Assembly: GCA_019054805.1 (NCBI GenBank)
Contig: JAHQIY010000005.1
Coordinates: 4,509,501 to 4,573,500 of the forward strand
Reading direction: 5' to 3'
DNA from: Brachionus manjavacas
Taxonomy: Eukaryota > Rotifera > Eurotatoria > Ploima > Brachionidae
Length of the DNA stretch: 64,000 bases
Shown: positions 1 to 9,889 of the stretch, piece by piece
How positions within the stretch are numbered: the stretch's first letter is position 1
Layout of the letters: the number at the start of each line of letters is the position of its first letter
Notes under the pieces: generated by a model
The model's input: only the letters and a program-made list of their open reading frames with translations
Database searches by the model: none
What the model was told of the DNA's origin: nothing
Made by a program: the position numbers and the translations under genes

Positions 1-129
1 AACCTTTTCATGCTTTAATTTCTAATCTAAACTATAACAAAAAATATCATATTTTTTAGAGAATAAAACTGATTTTATTAAAATTCTTTAGTAATGAAAT
101 TTGAACGATGAACTGAAGACAAGAACGAT

Positions 130-290
130 TAAGTCATTGCACTAAGAATAAAAGACTACAGTGGTTTGGACAAATACTTAGAATGAAAAGAACCCGGATA
201 CCAAAAAAGAGCTCTTCGATGGACACTTTAAGGGGGTCGTAAACTAGGACGACCAGGAGTGACATGGGTGAGGATAAAAACAAATAAAAA
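130..290 (+). mobile_element. LINE remnant, C-terminal coding scrap
   Basis: Short translated pieces in two frames resemble the C-terminal end of endonuclease/reverse-transcriptase LINE proteins: an RIPK motif, then RALRWTL, GGRKLGRPGVTW and a basic tail. The frame shifts within the piece, so it is dead. The same scrap lies in the other copy of the block at about 15,795-15,955, so the insertion predates the duplication. Confidence 0.6.
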
Positions 291-739
291 GAGATTAAAA
301 TTCATAAAAAATGTGATTGATTCATAAAAGGAAAAATGATTATTTTAATAATCAAACGTATTAAATGAATTTGTTGAAATGTGGAAATGACGTAAAATAA
401 TTTTTTAAATCTAAATTAAATCAAAAAAAAAGTAAATTTTAAAAATATAAAGTCAATAATTTAAAAATTTTCATATAATTACTGACTTTTGAAAGCTTCT
501 AGGTGTTTTTTTTATAATTTTTTTCTTCTGATTTAAAATTCTTAATTCAAAAAGAGTAAAAATCTCAAAAAATTAATACGAAAATCAATTAAAAAGTTAA
601 GAACACATTTAGTAAGGGAAAAAAGAAATTTTATGTGTAAATTAACATTTAGAAAAGCAATTTTGACTGATTAAGCTTTATGCGTTTATATCACTTTTTT
701 TATTTGTTTTTAATCCTCACTCCAGTAACATGAAGGTAA

Positions 740-945
740 ACAATCTTAACAAGCTCGCCAAAATGGGAATTACATGAGGAGAAGCAAGAGTAAAAGCAAA
801 TGATCGACTTGAGTAGAAATGAAAAGTAATAACCTTAAGATCCACAATCTTAAGAGTGAATAAGGAAAAAAAAGGTAAAAAAAAAATCATTGTTTTGCAA
901 GTTTTTATCATATTTTGTTTATAGTTAAGAATATAATTGTTATAT
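740..945 (-). pseudogene. Degraded inverted relative of the signal-peptide-like exon
   Basis: On the minus strand this reads as a decayed version of the exon pair seen on the plus strand at 4,769-4,921. It begins MIKTCKTM, continues with a hydrophobic run and then a SRSFAFTL...HVIPI segment. The same decayed version is in copy 2 at about 16,437-16,620. Similarity to 4,519-4,921 is clearly lower than between the two big copies, so this is an older duplication. Function unknown. Confidence 0.45.
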
Positions 946-984
946 TATCGTAATATATTAAATTTTATCAAATATTGGGTATTC

Positions 985-1310
985 TTTAAAAAAAGCACCC
1001 GTCAAATAAGCGAAAAAAAAGCACCCTGTGTAAACTGCATTAATTATTATAAAATACCTTTTTTTTATATATATTTATTTCTAACAACCTCAATTTTTTT
1101 ATTAAAAAAATATTGTCATTATATTAAATTTTCAAGTTTAAAAACCCTGAAACACCCTATCAAGTTTATAAAACACCCTGCAACACCCTTTTGATTCTGA
1201 TAGAGGACAAAAAGTTCTACTTGGCAAATTATTTTTCAAAAGGTCTGGACGTGTGAAAACCCTATAAAAACCGCTAAAACAGGTTTAGACCGGATTTTTC
1301 AAAACACCCT
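985..1310 (+). repeat. Cluster of ACACCCT/AGGGTGT motifs
   Basis: About eight irregularly spaced CACCC/ACACCCT/AAACCCT motifs occur in roughly 330 bp of otherwise very AT-rich DNA. All C-rich runs are on the plus strand. The cluster is repeated in copy 2 at about 16,825-17,150. An open frame spans it but has the biased content of low-complexity AT-rich DNA and no recognisable domain. The spacing is irregular, so it is neither a telomere array nor a simple satellite. Confidence 0.5.
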
Positions 1311-1329
1311 GAATATTTCTTTTTTAAAA

Positions 1330-1506
1330 ATGTTTTTCAGTGAAAGAAACAACTTTTTTGTGGTTTCTGGGGTCAAGAAATACGATCTTGAGGTCGGTTT
1401 AACAAAATTAACTATTGATCATGATTTAGCCAATCCAGGCCCTCAAAAGCCCACTATAAGATTATTGAATTTTGACATGGATATTTTAATGTTGATTCTA
1501 GGGTAA
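1330..1506 (+). CDS. Coding-like exon or 58-codon ORF in the duplicated block, unidentified
   Basis: An ATG-initiated 58-codon frame runs to a TAA and has mixed codon use unlike the surrounding AT-rich DNA. Its middle reads VVSGVKKYDLEVGLTKLTID and then DLANPGPQKPTIRLLNFDMD. It may instead be an internal exon: a good acceptor (gtttttcag) ends at 1,340 and a donor (GG|gtaac) lies at its end. It is identical in copy 2 (17,165-17,341). I do not recognise the protein. A following exon around 2,350-2,430 is possible but not provable here. Confidence 0.4.
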   Translation: MFFSERNNFFVVSGVKKYDLEVGLTKLTIDHDLANPGPQKPTIRLLNFDMDILMLILG

Positions 1507-1694
1507 CTTTTGTAATATAAATTATAATATGAAATTAAATTTTTAAATTATCTTATCTTTTTTTACTTAAATTTGTTATATGTTTATTATATATTTAGAT
1601 TAAAGAAAATTTGATTTTTTCCTATTTAGACTTTCATTGATTTAAAATAAGACGTTCTTAAAAAAACTAAATTCGGCTTAATTTATTCGGATAA

Positions 1695-1735
1695 TTTATT
1701 TATTTGTTTTATCTGTGCCCAGCTAAAGCTTCTTC
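1695..1735 (-). repeat. LINE-type 3' tail (GCTGGGCA hairpin plus AAAT run)
   Basis: On the minus strand the order is TAGCTGGGCACAGATAAAA and then an AAAT repeat. The same arrangement recurs at 17,530-17,570 (copy 2), 32,918-32,945 (minus) and 63,835-63,876 (plus). This is the look of the 3' end of a LINE or a SINE sharing its tail; no coding part is attached. Confidence 0.5.
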
Positions 1736-2662
1736 TGATTAAGGAAAAAAATAAAGTAAACATTTAGAGAAAAAATAAGATAAAAGTAAAATAAGTTAAA
1801 AAAAATATAAAAGACAATTAAAAATTTTGGATCGAACGTTTCGGTTTAAATATATGTAAATTTAAATTGGAATCAAAATTTAGTCGAGCTGCTATAGAGC
1901 TATGATTAAAATATTTCTACTGAACTAAATAATTATTACTGATATCTATCATTAAAAAACTAAATAAAATAATTATAAATGATTAAATTTTTTAAGCTTT
2001 CTTTTTTAAAATAATTTATAGTTAAATCACCTTTAATTCTTTAAGTTGAAATATCTAGCTGTTTACAATATAGTTAAAGTTAAAAATTACTTTGTTAAAA
2101 CTGAAAATTCAGCCTTTGCTAAAACTGCATATGTTCTGAAATTTTCTCCTGTTCCATTGATTTTAACTTCATTATTATCCTTTTATTCAAATTAATAAAG
2201 CTCAACATTAGATTTTTACTTGGTTGACTTGTTTAGTCTAAGATCTTTTTTTTCAATCTTAAGATAAATTTTAAAAAAAATTTTTCTTGACAAAAATTTT
2301 TCTTAAGATTATTAAAGCATTTAATACATATTTATTACCAACTATTTATTCATTCAGAAACAGAAATTTCAAATTTGTTCTAAACAAAATGAAGGAATCT
2401 CAACAGACTTTATCTGCCAAAGCGAAGTATTGAGTTACTTAGCTCCACGGGCAAAAGCTCGGTGCAAATTTAATAATAAAAATAAAAACTAAATATCGAA
2501 TTTAATATAAGTTAATTATTAAATAATTAAATAAGCATTTAATATAAATATAGTTTTTGTATAATTTTTGATATGATAAATTTTTGAAAAATACATTAAA
2601 ATTTTTAACTAAATTGATCGCTCTTTTCTAGAATTTTTCATCTTTAACCTGACGTAAAAAAG

Positions 2663-3249
2663 GCCACTAGCTTCTTGAGGTCGCTCGAAAATAACAAGAT
2701 TGACCCCGAAATCCTTAGTTGTTTACAATCCATCGATGATGATAGTTATGATATTATTCAAAATTTTTAGCTAGAAAAAAACTTAAAGAAAAAGAAGTAT
2801 TTTTTGTGTAATCAGCTTAAAGATCTCGAATTGTTAAGGCTAACATGATTTTTTTAATTTCCTAATTTCATCTAGATCTGATAAAAAAAATTTAATTTAT
2901 TTCGTGTAATCAAACTGAAGCATAAAAAATTTCCAAAAAAAATATCTATTGTGCCAAAATTCAGGACCATAGGAGATTAAGAGTTTTTCTGAAGCCTTGT
3001 GGAAATAATGGGTAAAAATTTCTGATTTTCTGTATATAAAAATTTCTTTCAATTTGAAAATTCCTGCTTAAGTTGTTGGCAAATATTCTACAAAGCTAAA
3101 AATAAAATTGTGACATGTGATGGGAAAAAAATGTTGGTGAAAAATTTAGATATCTATTTCAGTCATTTGGTAAGATTTTAATATCATGAATACATTTTTA
3201 CCTTTAATTTATATGGTATTTTTTTAAGCAAAAATTATATCTTATTTGA
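2663..3249 (+). CDS. Probable exons of an unidentified gene, possible MBD-like C-terminus (copy 1)
   Basis: Several short, well-bounded coding pieces follow one another. 2,663-2,770 reads as ATSFLRSLENNKIDPEIL and further acidic residues. 2,965-3,011 (acceptor ttcag, donor GG|gtaaa) joins in phase to 3,073-3,169 (donor TTG|gtaag) and to a short last exon 3,229-3,249 ending in TGA; the introns are about 60 bp, the normal size here. The joined end contains RRLRVFLKP, CWQIFYKAKNKIVTCDGKKM and DIYFSHL. An aromatic pair, a GKKM turn and a closing Y-F-x-x-L resemble the TAM/MBD family, but the match is weak and by memory. How 2,663-2,770 connects to the later exons is unclear; a TAG lies between them in frame. 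Confidence 0.42.
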
Positions 3250-3347
3250 TATATCAATAATACTTTTAATCTTTTCATTCAATTAATTTTTTTTTTTTGA
3301 ATTTTATAATTATTATTCATCTATTAGCTAAAACGAACCTTCAGACA

Positions 3348-3510
3348 CTGGACCATCGACACATTAAGGACTCTCTATAGTGCTTTCGTAACTTTCTTTT
3401 GTAACTTTCCTTGTATAGCGCAATGTGCTACCATATCGATCTGGTAGTAGGTTGCCTCCTTAAGCTTGCTTGTCGTAACTTTATTTATTATTATTATTAT
3501 TATTATTAAC
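3348..3510 (+). mobile_element. CR1-like LINE 3' end, internally deleted (copy 1)
   Basis: A few codons typical of the LINE C-terminus (TLRTLYSAFV) run into a shared 3' UTR (CCTTGTATAGCGCAATGTGC) that ends in an ATT microsatellite, as CR1-group LINEs do. Compared with copy 2 about 210 bp of the middle is missing. Related to the longer piece at 30,560-31,018. Confidence 0.7.
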
Positions 3511-4286
3511 CTTTCAAATCAAAATTCAAAGTGAGCATAATTTTCATAATTAATTTTTCATGGTAAAAATAAATCAAAATATTAAAAAAAATATTCAAAC
3601 TCTCCATTTTGATCGTTAAAAGATTATTAATAAATGAATAATAATTAAAAAACTAAAAAAAATAAATAATTTTTACTCAAAAAAATTTTATTTAAATTTA
3701 AGGTAAAAAATGTATTCATTAAATAAAATTTTGCCTTTTTTACCCTAAAAAAATTTAAGTGTCTGTAATAAAAATTTAAGTTTTTTGAATATATAAAAGA
3801 TATTTTATGTAAAAAATTTAATTGTAAAAAAATTGATTAATAAACAATCATTTATTCATTTGTTTGAAAAAAACAGACATCTTAATTGTTTCATTAAATA
3901 AATTGTAAATCGTTTACTAAAAAAATGATATTTTTTTTTCGTTAATTTTTTTTTAATTATTTTTCTTTATATAATATTATTTTAAAAGATCTTTTTTTTA
4001 ATTATCTTCTAGCTAAAACATGAAAAGACATAACGCCTTTGGTGAATGTTCTAGGGGTCAATTCGTTTAATTTTTATTAAAATGAAACAATTTAAAATTT
4101 TTAATTTTTATAAAATTATCGATAAAATTTAGATAAAAAGAAAATTTATTCAACAAAAATCAATTTTTTCTTCTCTTAAATTAACTAGCAGCTAAAGTTA
4201 AACCACATTCAAAATTCATAATATTTACAGAATTCGAATCTTTATTTAAAAGCATTAATGAAAGTATGACACTTTTATTTTATTAT

Positions 4287-4522
4287 TGAAGTCGAAATTT
4301 TCTTTGGACAAAAACAAAAACTGCTAGGCCGTTTCCAATTAGGCCAATAGATATGATAACAATTGAAAAAAAGATGTTGATCTTTCTGGTCTTGTCATAA
4401 AATTCAATTGAATTAATTATTTCGTCACAATTTATCCCGTTCATTTTTTGTTTAAATCATTTCTCAGAATCTAAATTCTTTATTTATATTCTTTTAAAAA
4501 GGAATCATTTTTTTGAATCAAT
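4287..4522 (-). pseudogene. Duplicated 5' end of the GPCR gene
   Basis: 236 bp match 13,494-13,729 without any difference that I can see. The piece contains about 78 bp upstream of the GPCR start codon plus its first 52 codons, through the first transmembrane segment, and then stops abruptly. It cannot encode a receptor. Both junctions share a few bases with the flanking sequence (TGAAG on the left, CAAT on the right). Confidence 0.95.
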
Positions 4523-4921
4523 ATTTGATTAAAATTTAAAATAAAGAAGATTTCATTTTAATTCGAATAATGTTTTTATAAAAGATTAATGATTTAAAGA
4601 TTACAATTTATGGTTTGAAATAAAGATTATTTAATTTTTCCTTGTTTGAATATTGAAAATTTTTAATCTTGTCAAGTAATTTAATGTTACCATACTTGAT
4701 GCTTTGTACAAAAATTATTTTAATTAAATCAAAACGATAATATAACAATTATTAACTATAAACAAAATATGATAAAAACTTGCAAAACAATGAGTTTATT
4801 TTTAGCTTTTTTTTCCTTATTCACTCTTAGTGGGGTATAAGGTTATTACTTTTCATTTCTTCTTTCTTATAAGCCGATCTTTTGCTTTTACCCTTGATTC
4901 TACCCATGTAATACCCATTGT
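4519..4921 (+). repeat. Inverted, older relative of block segment 16,437-16,812, with a signal-peptide-like exon
   Basis: The reverse complement of 16,437-16,812 aligns along this whole stretch with many substitutions and small indels. On the plus strand 4,769-4,834 encodes a start, a KTCK segment, a hydrophobic run (LFLAFFSLFTL) and a donor (GGG|gtataag), which looks like a signal-peptide exon. After an acceptor (ttataag) at 4,875 comes a segment reading RSFAFTLDSTHVIPIVIGLK. This copy is the best-preserved version; those inside the big duplications are decayed. Confidence 0.6.
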
Positions 4922-5439
4922 TATTGGGTTGAAGATTAAAATATTAAAAATGTAATACAATCAAAAAATTTTGAAAAAATCTAAGGAGATTCAAAAAAAT
5001 TTTTTTTAAAAAGTGTCAAGCTTTTCAGTTCTATTTAGAGGAAATCTTAGAATTTAAAAAAAATACCTATCAAAAACAAGTTAATTATATATTTCTCAAA
5101 GAGCATATTATTACTACTTTACAATATGGAGTAATAAGTATAAATTTTACTCACTTTTTTGTTGGATCTAATCCTTGAAGACCCCATAGATCTTATGAGA
5201 TTTATAATACTCTTTAGGAATTTATTGATACTTAACATGTCTATGAGAAAAATATTTTGAATATTCTAAGTTTCACTCTTAATGAGGTTCTATTTGCTTG
5301 ATAATCCTTATCCCAATTTTTTTGATCCTATCTTATTTTCAAAAATGTAGATTGCGAATTTGAAGTAGAAAACCGAATCTTAAAAATGCCTTATATTCTT
5401 GAACTTAACTTATTTAATTTAAATTAAAACTTAAAACAA

Positions 5440-5880
5440 ATTATTTACTAAAATATTTCCTAATTTTGTTTTAATTTGTATTAAATGTTTTTCACATTTT
5501 AAATAAAAAAAATAATTTGAAGTTTCTTTTTTTCTCTAGCAGTAAAAATATAAAATTATCAATTTAATAAAAGATATAATTAAGCGAAAAAATTTCCCAT
5601 TAGCTGTGTGTCTGATGTTTAAATAATTATATTCTCTACTTTATTCTAATTGGAACCATTAATAAAAATTCGTTTTTCGAATAAGACCTTAAATTTTTAA
5701 TTATTTTTGCGTAATTTTAGTCTTTGAAATTTTGAAAATCAATTTACTTATAAATGGCACAAATCTATAATTGTCAAATTTTTGACATAAAGAGAAAATA
5801 AAAGAAATTAAGTGCTTTTTATTTCTTATATTTTTTTAATTCAAAATTTTAATCATTTCTCTTTGAAACTCAAAGATTTC
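5440..5880 (+). repeat. Old diverged relative of 15,280-15,690
   Basis: Several anchored matches in the same order (ACCATTAATAAA, TTTTTGACATAAAGAGAAA, then a T-rich run) link this stretch to the sequence just before copy 2 of the large block. Divergence is high. It shows that more than one round of local duplication shaped the region. 5,090-5,400 between the blocks has slightly richer composition but no readable gene. Confidence 0.45.
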
Positions 5881-6294
5881 TTATTTAAAATTGAAGCAAA
5901 AAATCAAGTGATTTTTAAAAAATTGAATGACTGAGATTATATTATCTTGTCAATTATTTTTTGACACTTACTATCTTCTGTTTTTATTAAATAAATAGAG
6001 TTTGAGAAAAAAAATCCTTACGCTATTGTTAATTTAAGAAATAAAAAAATATTAGCCTGTGATTACTCATTTAAATTTATGTCAAATTTTTAGCTTATAT
6101 TTTATTTCAATTTATTTAACTTTAAATTTTTTATAAATAATAGATCTTAGCAATTAAAAATTATTTCTATTTTTATAAATTTTTTTACTAATCGACTCTA
6201 ATTTATTAAATTATCTAAAGACGCTTTTTTATATTTTAGTATTTATTTTTTTTCTCACTTAAAATTAAATCTTTTATCTTTATTTTATTTAATT

Positions 6295-6365
6295 TTTTTC
6301 TCCTAAAAAGAAGGTTAATTCACTTAATAAATTAAATAAATAAATAAAAAAATAAAAAAAATAAT
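6295..6365 (+). repeat. Hairpin plus AAAT tail element
   Basis: Poly-T, then TCTCCTAAAAAGAAGG, TTAATTCA and a run of AAAT units. Same architecture as 38,806-38,850, 46,505-46,570 and others. Likely the truncated 3' end of a LINE. Confidence 0.45.
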
Positions 6366-6709
6366 AATGATTTTTGAAGCAGAGTAGAGATAAAGAGTAT
6401 AAAGTTGACGAAATTAAGTTGAAGATGCCATTTATTATTTATTTTTGTCCTAAAGGTTGTAGAAAAATAGTAGAAAAATTAGAAGTTTTTTTATTATTTT
6501 TTTTATATTTATTTTTCTTTTATCTCACTAAATTAGTGAAGAAAATTTGAATTTAAAGAGCGTTTTTTAGGTTTCCTCAATTAATTTTATTTTATTACTA
6601 TTACTATTGAATCTTGCTCTTTTTTTGAATTTATTTAATTAAATTTTAATTTTTTTAAAATAATTAAATGTAAAAATTATTATATTATAAATTATCTATG
6701 AAACATCCT

Positions 6710-6834
6710 TCTCGATGCAGTAGCCTCTGTGTCAGATTGAAGCGGTTTCCTAAAAAAGGTATTTGAAAAGGAGATGACCGGCTCCCTTTTATCCACTAGG
6801 ATAGAATAGGGACAATTACTTTTATTATTATTAT
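6710..6834 (+). mobile_element. SINE, 3' part only
   Basis: Matches the 3' body of the SINEs at 20,913-21,213 and 42,143-42,419: CTCGATGCAGTAGCCTCTGT at the left and ATCCACTAGGATAGAATAGG near the right end, then a short ATT tail. The tRNA-like head is missing, which fits a 5'-truncated insertion. Confidence 0.8.
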
Positions 6835-6879
6835 GAAAACATCCTGCATTTAAATAAAATAGATAAAAAATTTTGCACA

Positions 6880-8000
6880 AGATAATCTGAAAATTCTAAA
6901 ATAAAGAAATAAAAAAAAGTTAAAACATAAACATTTTTTTTTTTGATATTATTAAGATATTAAATTTTGATGTGTTGAATAAATTAATTTTTTTTTAACT
7001 TTAAATTTTGATGCGCTATTTTTATTTTTTAATGTTCTATTAAGATAGCTGATGCGCTTCTTAGATTTGAAATTGCGCTAATAAGGGAGATCCAAATTTA
7101 TTTTCTAGAAATCAAAATATTGAATTAAATAATTCTTAACAAGAATTGCAAATGCGATGACCATATAAGATGAAGAAGCTCAACAAAAGCTTAGTAAATG
7201 GTCAGAAAATAAATGTAAAGTAAATAATGGTCAGTAAACTTATTTTATAAAAATAAATGAAATTTTGCGAGACATTAAAATTTCCAAAACTATTTATAAA
7301 ATCAAATAAAAATTTTAAAGATATTTTTTAATGGAGAGAATTTAGTTTAATCTGAAATTTTGGTATTTTTTAATATTATTAAATATAATAAGAATTTTTA
7401 ACATGCTATTTATTTATAAAAATAAAATCGTTAGGTAAAATTAGAAATTAGAGTAAATAGAAATAAACAGTCTTTTTTAATCTACTAAATACATTAGAGT
7501 TACATTCAGAACAAGAAATATTTCTAAGAAGAGTCCGAAGATTGACACTTGCTAGGCTACCACAATAGCTATTTAGAACGCCATAAACTTCATTTGTCCG
7601 TGATTCTGACTGATGTATTGCCGATGCTATTTATTTGACTCAGAATAAACATTAATTCTGTAATTAATGTTTATTCAAGTTGTTATTAAAGTATCTAAGT
7701 AAAAAAAGAATAATCCTAAATTGTATTAATCAGTGCATTCTTGACTTTTGTAAATTAACAACTTCAAAATAGATTTTTTCATTTTCTTCCTAGTTTTTTC
7801 GCTCTGTCAGGCCAAATTTCAAAACTTGTGGACGTTTTAAATCCTTTCTTAATTAATAAATTAATTAATTAAATAAATTTTTGAATTTTTTTATATTAAA
7901 CCCTTGTGATGTTTCACTTTAGCGTACAAAGATTCGTCAATCAAATTTAATCGAATCAAAGAAACTGTTTTAGTAATTGTAAATTGTAAATATTTAAACT
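6880..8000. other. No gene seen
   Basis: AT-rich DNA. 7,495-7,640 has more balanced composition but I could not match it to a family on either strand. 11,120-12,430, 20,300-20,900 and 22,700-23,740 are similar: no coding frame, no clear repeat. Confidence 0.5.
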
Positions 8001-8059
8001 AGATTATACAGTAAGTTTAGAAAATTTAGAAAATTTAAATTTTTTTTATGCAAGGTTTG

Positions 8060-8098
8060 TTTCTAGAAAGCCGTGCGGCTAAATAAAAAAATAAAAAG
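8060..8098 (+). repeat. Hairpin plus A-rich tail nested in the Tc1 element
   Basis: AGCCGTGCGGCT forms a perfect small stem and is followed by AAATAAAAAAATAAAAAG. It is the layout of the other hairpin tails in the window and would be an insertion into the transposon end. Could also be chance. Confidence 0.3.
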
Positions 8099-8293
8099 AC
8101 ATTTCTTTTTGAAATTTATTTAAAAAAAATTTTTAATCAGAAAAGTACACAAACTAGGATAGAAACAAAAAATCCAAGTAAAAAAACCGTAAAAAAAAGG
8201 AGTGAAATTTTTTGACAAGAAAAAATTGTCTACAAAATTTAGAACATTTATTTTTTAACATTTAAAATGCCCACCCTTAGCTTAAATACATGT

Positions 8294-9159
8294 TCAAATA
8301 GATTCAATCATGTTTTTTACTACTTCACTAGGAACTTTCGACCATTCATCAAAAAGAACGCTTTTTAAATGCTCAACTGACGTGATTTTTGTATTGACCA
8401 TTTTGTGGTCAATATATGAACATAAATTCTCTATTGGATTGAGATCAGGTGATCTTGGACACCAGGGTAGAACTGTTATTTGTTTTTCTATGAATCCAAT
8501 CTCGAACGGAATGAGCAGTATGTGCACTAGCGCCATCCTGCTGAAAAATCCAGTCTTGACTCTGATCAAAAAATATCTCGGCTGATGGTAATAAGTTATT
8601 TTCCAGAGTTTCTATGTACACAAATTGATTAATTCTGCCTGTATAAATGGAGCAGCATCCAGTACCTTTATAATTAATACATTCCCAAATACGAACCGAA
8701 CCTGCAACATTTTGTAACTTTGGTAAACAAAACTTGGGGTGATCTTTGCACCATTTGAGCCTTTTCAATCGATCCAATACAGTCAAAAGAGGTTTTTTCA
8801 TTGCAGTATACGACTGTATTTTTTTTGTTTAATAGAACTTTTCTTACAGTGTCTTTACTAACAGTAACATTTGGAAATTTAGAACTAAAATCAGAGGCTA
8901 GCTGTCTATAGCTTGTTGTAGGATTGATTCTGACCTTTCTAAAAATGTACGACTCATCTCGACTGGTAAGCTTTCGGGGTCTACCAGACCTTGGTAATTC
9001 AATGACCACGGATGTCTTCTCATAATTGCGCTTAGTTGTAATCACACATTTTCTCGAAACTCCTATTAGATCAGATATTTCTTGTTGAGATTTAGTCTTA
9101 TCCTTCAATAGACCAATTATTTGCCACCTTTGAGCCTCAGATACTTTTTTTTTGTCCAT
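8294..9159 (-). pseudogene. Tc1-like transposase, frameshifted
   Basis: Starts at MDKKKVSEAQRW (9,159). An N-terminal HTH region (QQEISDLIGVSRKCV) and a GRPRKL AT-hook-like motif lead to a second HTH (TSYRQLASDF...VSKDTVRKVL). After about 8,800 the frame changes. QQDGASAHTA marks the second catalytic Asp and, after a further frame change, PRSPDLNPIENL carries the third acidic residue. The segment that should hold the first catalytic Asp is missing between FCLPKL and SVRIWECI. With at least two frameshifts and this deletion the enzyme is dead. Confidence 0.9.
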
Positions 9160-9889
9160 TTCTATAGAAAAAACGCCAAAATGGTACAACTCAATTAAAT
9201 GACCGATTTTAAAATCCAAAAATAATAAATCAAACGTAAAAAGTGCAAGCAAGCAGTATGAAAAGACATTCCAAGCATTATGTGAAAAAAAAATGGCCAG
9301 GGATTGTCAAGATGTGGTAAAATTTTAGGATAAAAAATTGTTCTAAACTTTGTAGACTATTTTTTTTGTTCAATTTTATCTGTTTTTTTTTAAAAAGGGT
9401 TCTGGAGTGTTCAGAAATTTTTTTTGAACAATCTATATACCAAAAGAAAGCTAATAAAATTATTTTTAAGATGGTATGGTTAACATTATATGTAAATATA
9501 TTATAATTATAGATTTTTACTCCTTAAAATTTTTTTTATAAATTTTTTAGTAATGTTCTAAACTTTCTAGACATACTGTATAAATAATAATAATTAAGAT
9601 AAGCAACTTCAAGTAAAACTTGGAGAAACAAAAAACTGTAGAAATTCGTCAATGATAGCTATGCTTTAGCTAATTTGACAGTCTTGAATAGAAGAAGTGA
9701 TGTCAAAACGCTCAATTGACTTCCCATCTAACTCCATAACAAACCAAATGATTATAACATGAATTATAATTATTTGAAAGCTTAAATAACATTATCAAGC
9801 ATTTAAAGACTCAAATCTAAATGCTTCAGGGTTGGTAGCCTAGTGTTTTTAACGGAGAAAGGTAAAATTAAAAGGTATTAAGTTTGATG

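Larger units (their letters stand above)
1..4286 (+). repeat. Segmental duplication, copy 1 (left edge outside window)
   Basis: This stretch matches 15,665-20,295 base for base over long runs in the same orientation, with only scattered substitutions and a few indels. I estimate 98-99% identity by eye. The first bases of the window already match, so the left edge lies outside it. Copy 1 lacks about 165 bp that copy 2 has after position 945, and about 210 bp of a LINE tail near 3,385. The right edge is sharp at about 4,287, where the sequence switches to a piece of the GPCR gene through a few shared bases. The block carries coding-like exons, so it is a duplication of host DNA with insertions in it and not simply one transposon. 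Confidence 0.93.
8009..9578 (-). mobile_element. Tc1/mariner-type transposon, broken
   Basis: Begins TA|CAGTAAGTTTAGAAA and ends with the reverse complement of CAGTATGTCTAGAAAGTTTA followed by TA, so it has TA target duplication and short terminal inverted repeats. A second inner pair of related inverted repeats lies at about 8,229-8,251 and 9,335-9,362. The interior holds a transposase on the minus strand in several frames. A hairpin plus A-rich tail element sits inside the left end. Confidence 0.9.

Noticed and set aside
937-1194. 85-codon frame over the ACACCCT cluster (also 16,775-17,029)
   Set aside because: AT-rich low-complexity content, no domain, and the start differs between the two copies.
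985-1310. Interstitial telomere repeat
   Set aside because: Motifs are irregularly spaced and not a perfect tandem of any known telomere unit.
4287-4522. A second GPCR gene
   Set aside because: Only the first 52 codons and upstream flank are present.
8310-8585. 91-codon plus-strand frame
   Set aside because: Antisense shadow of the transposase C-terminus.
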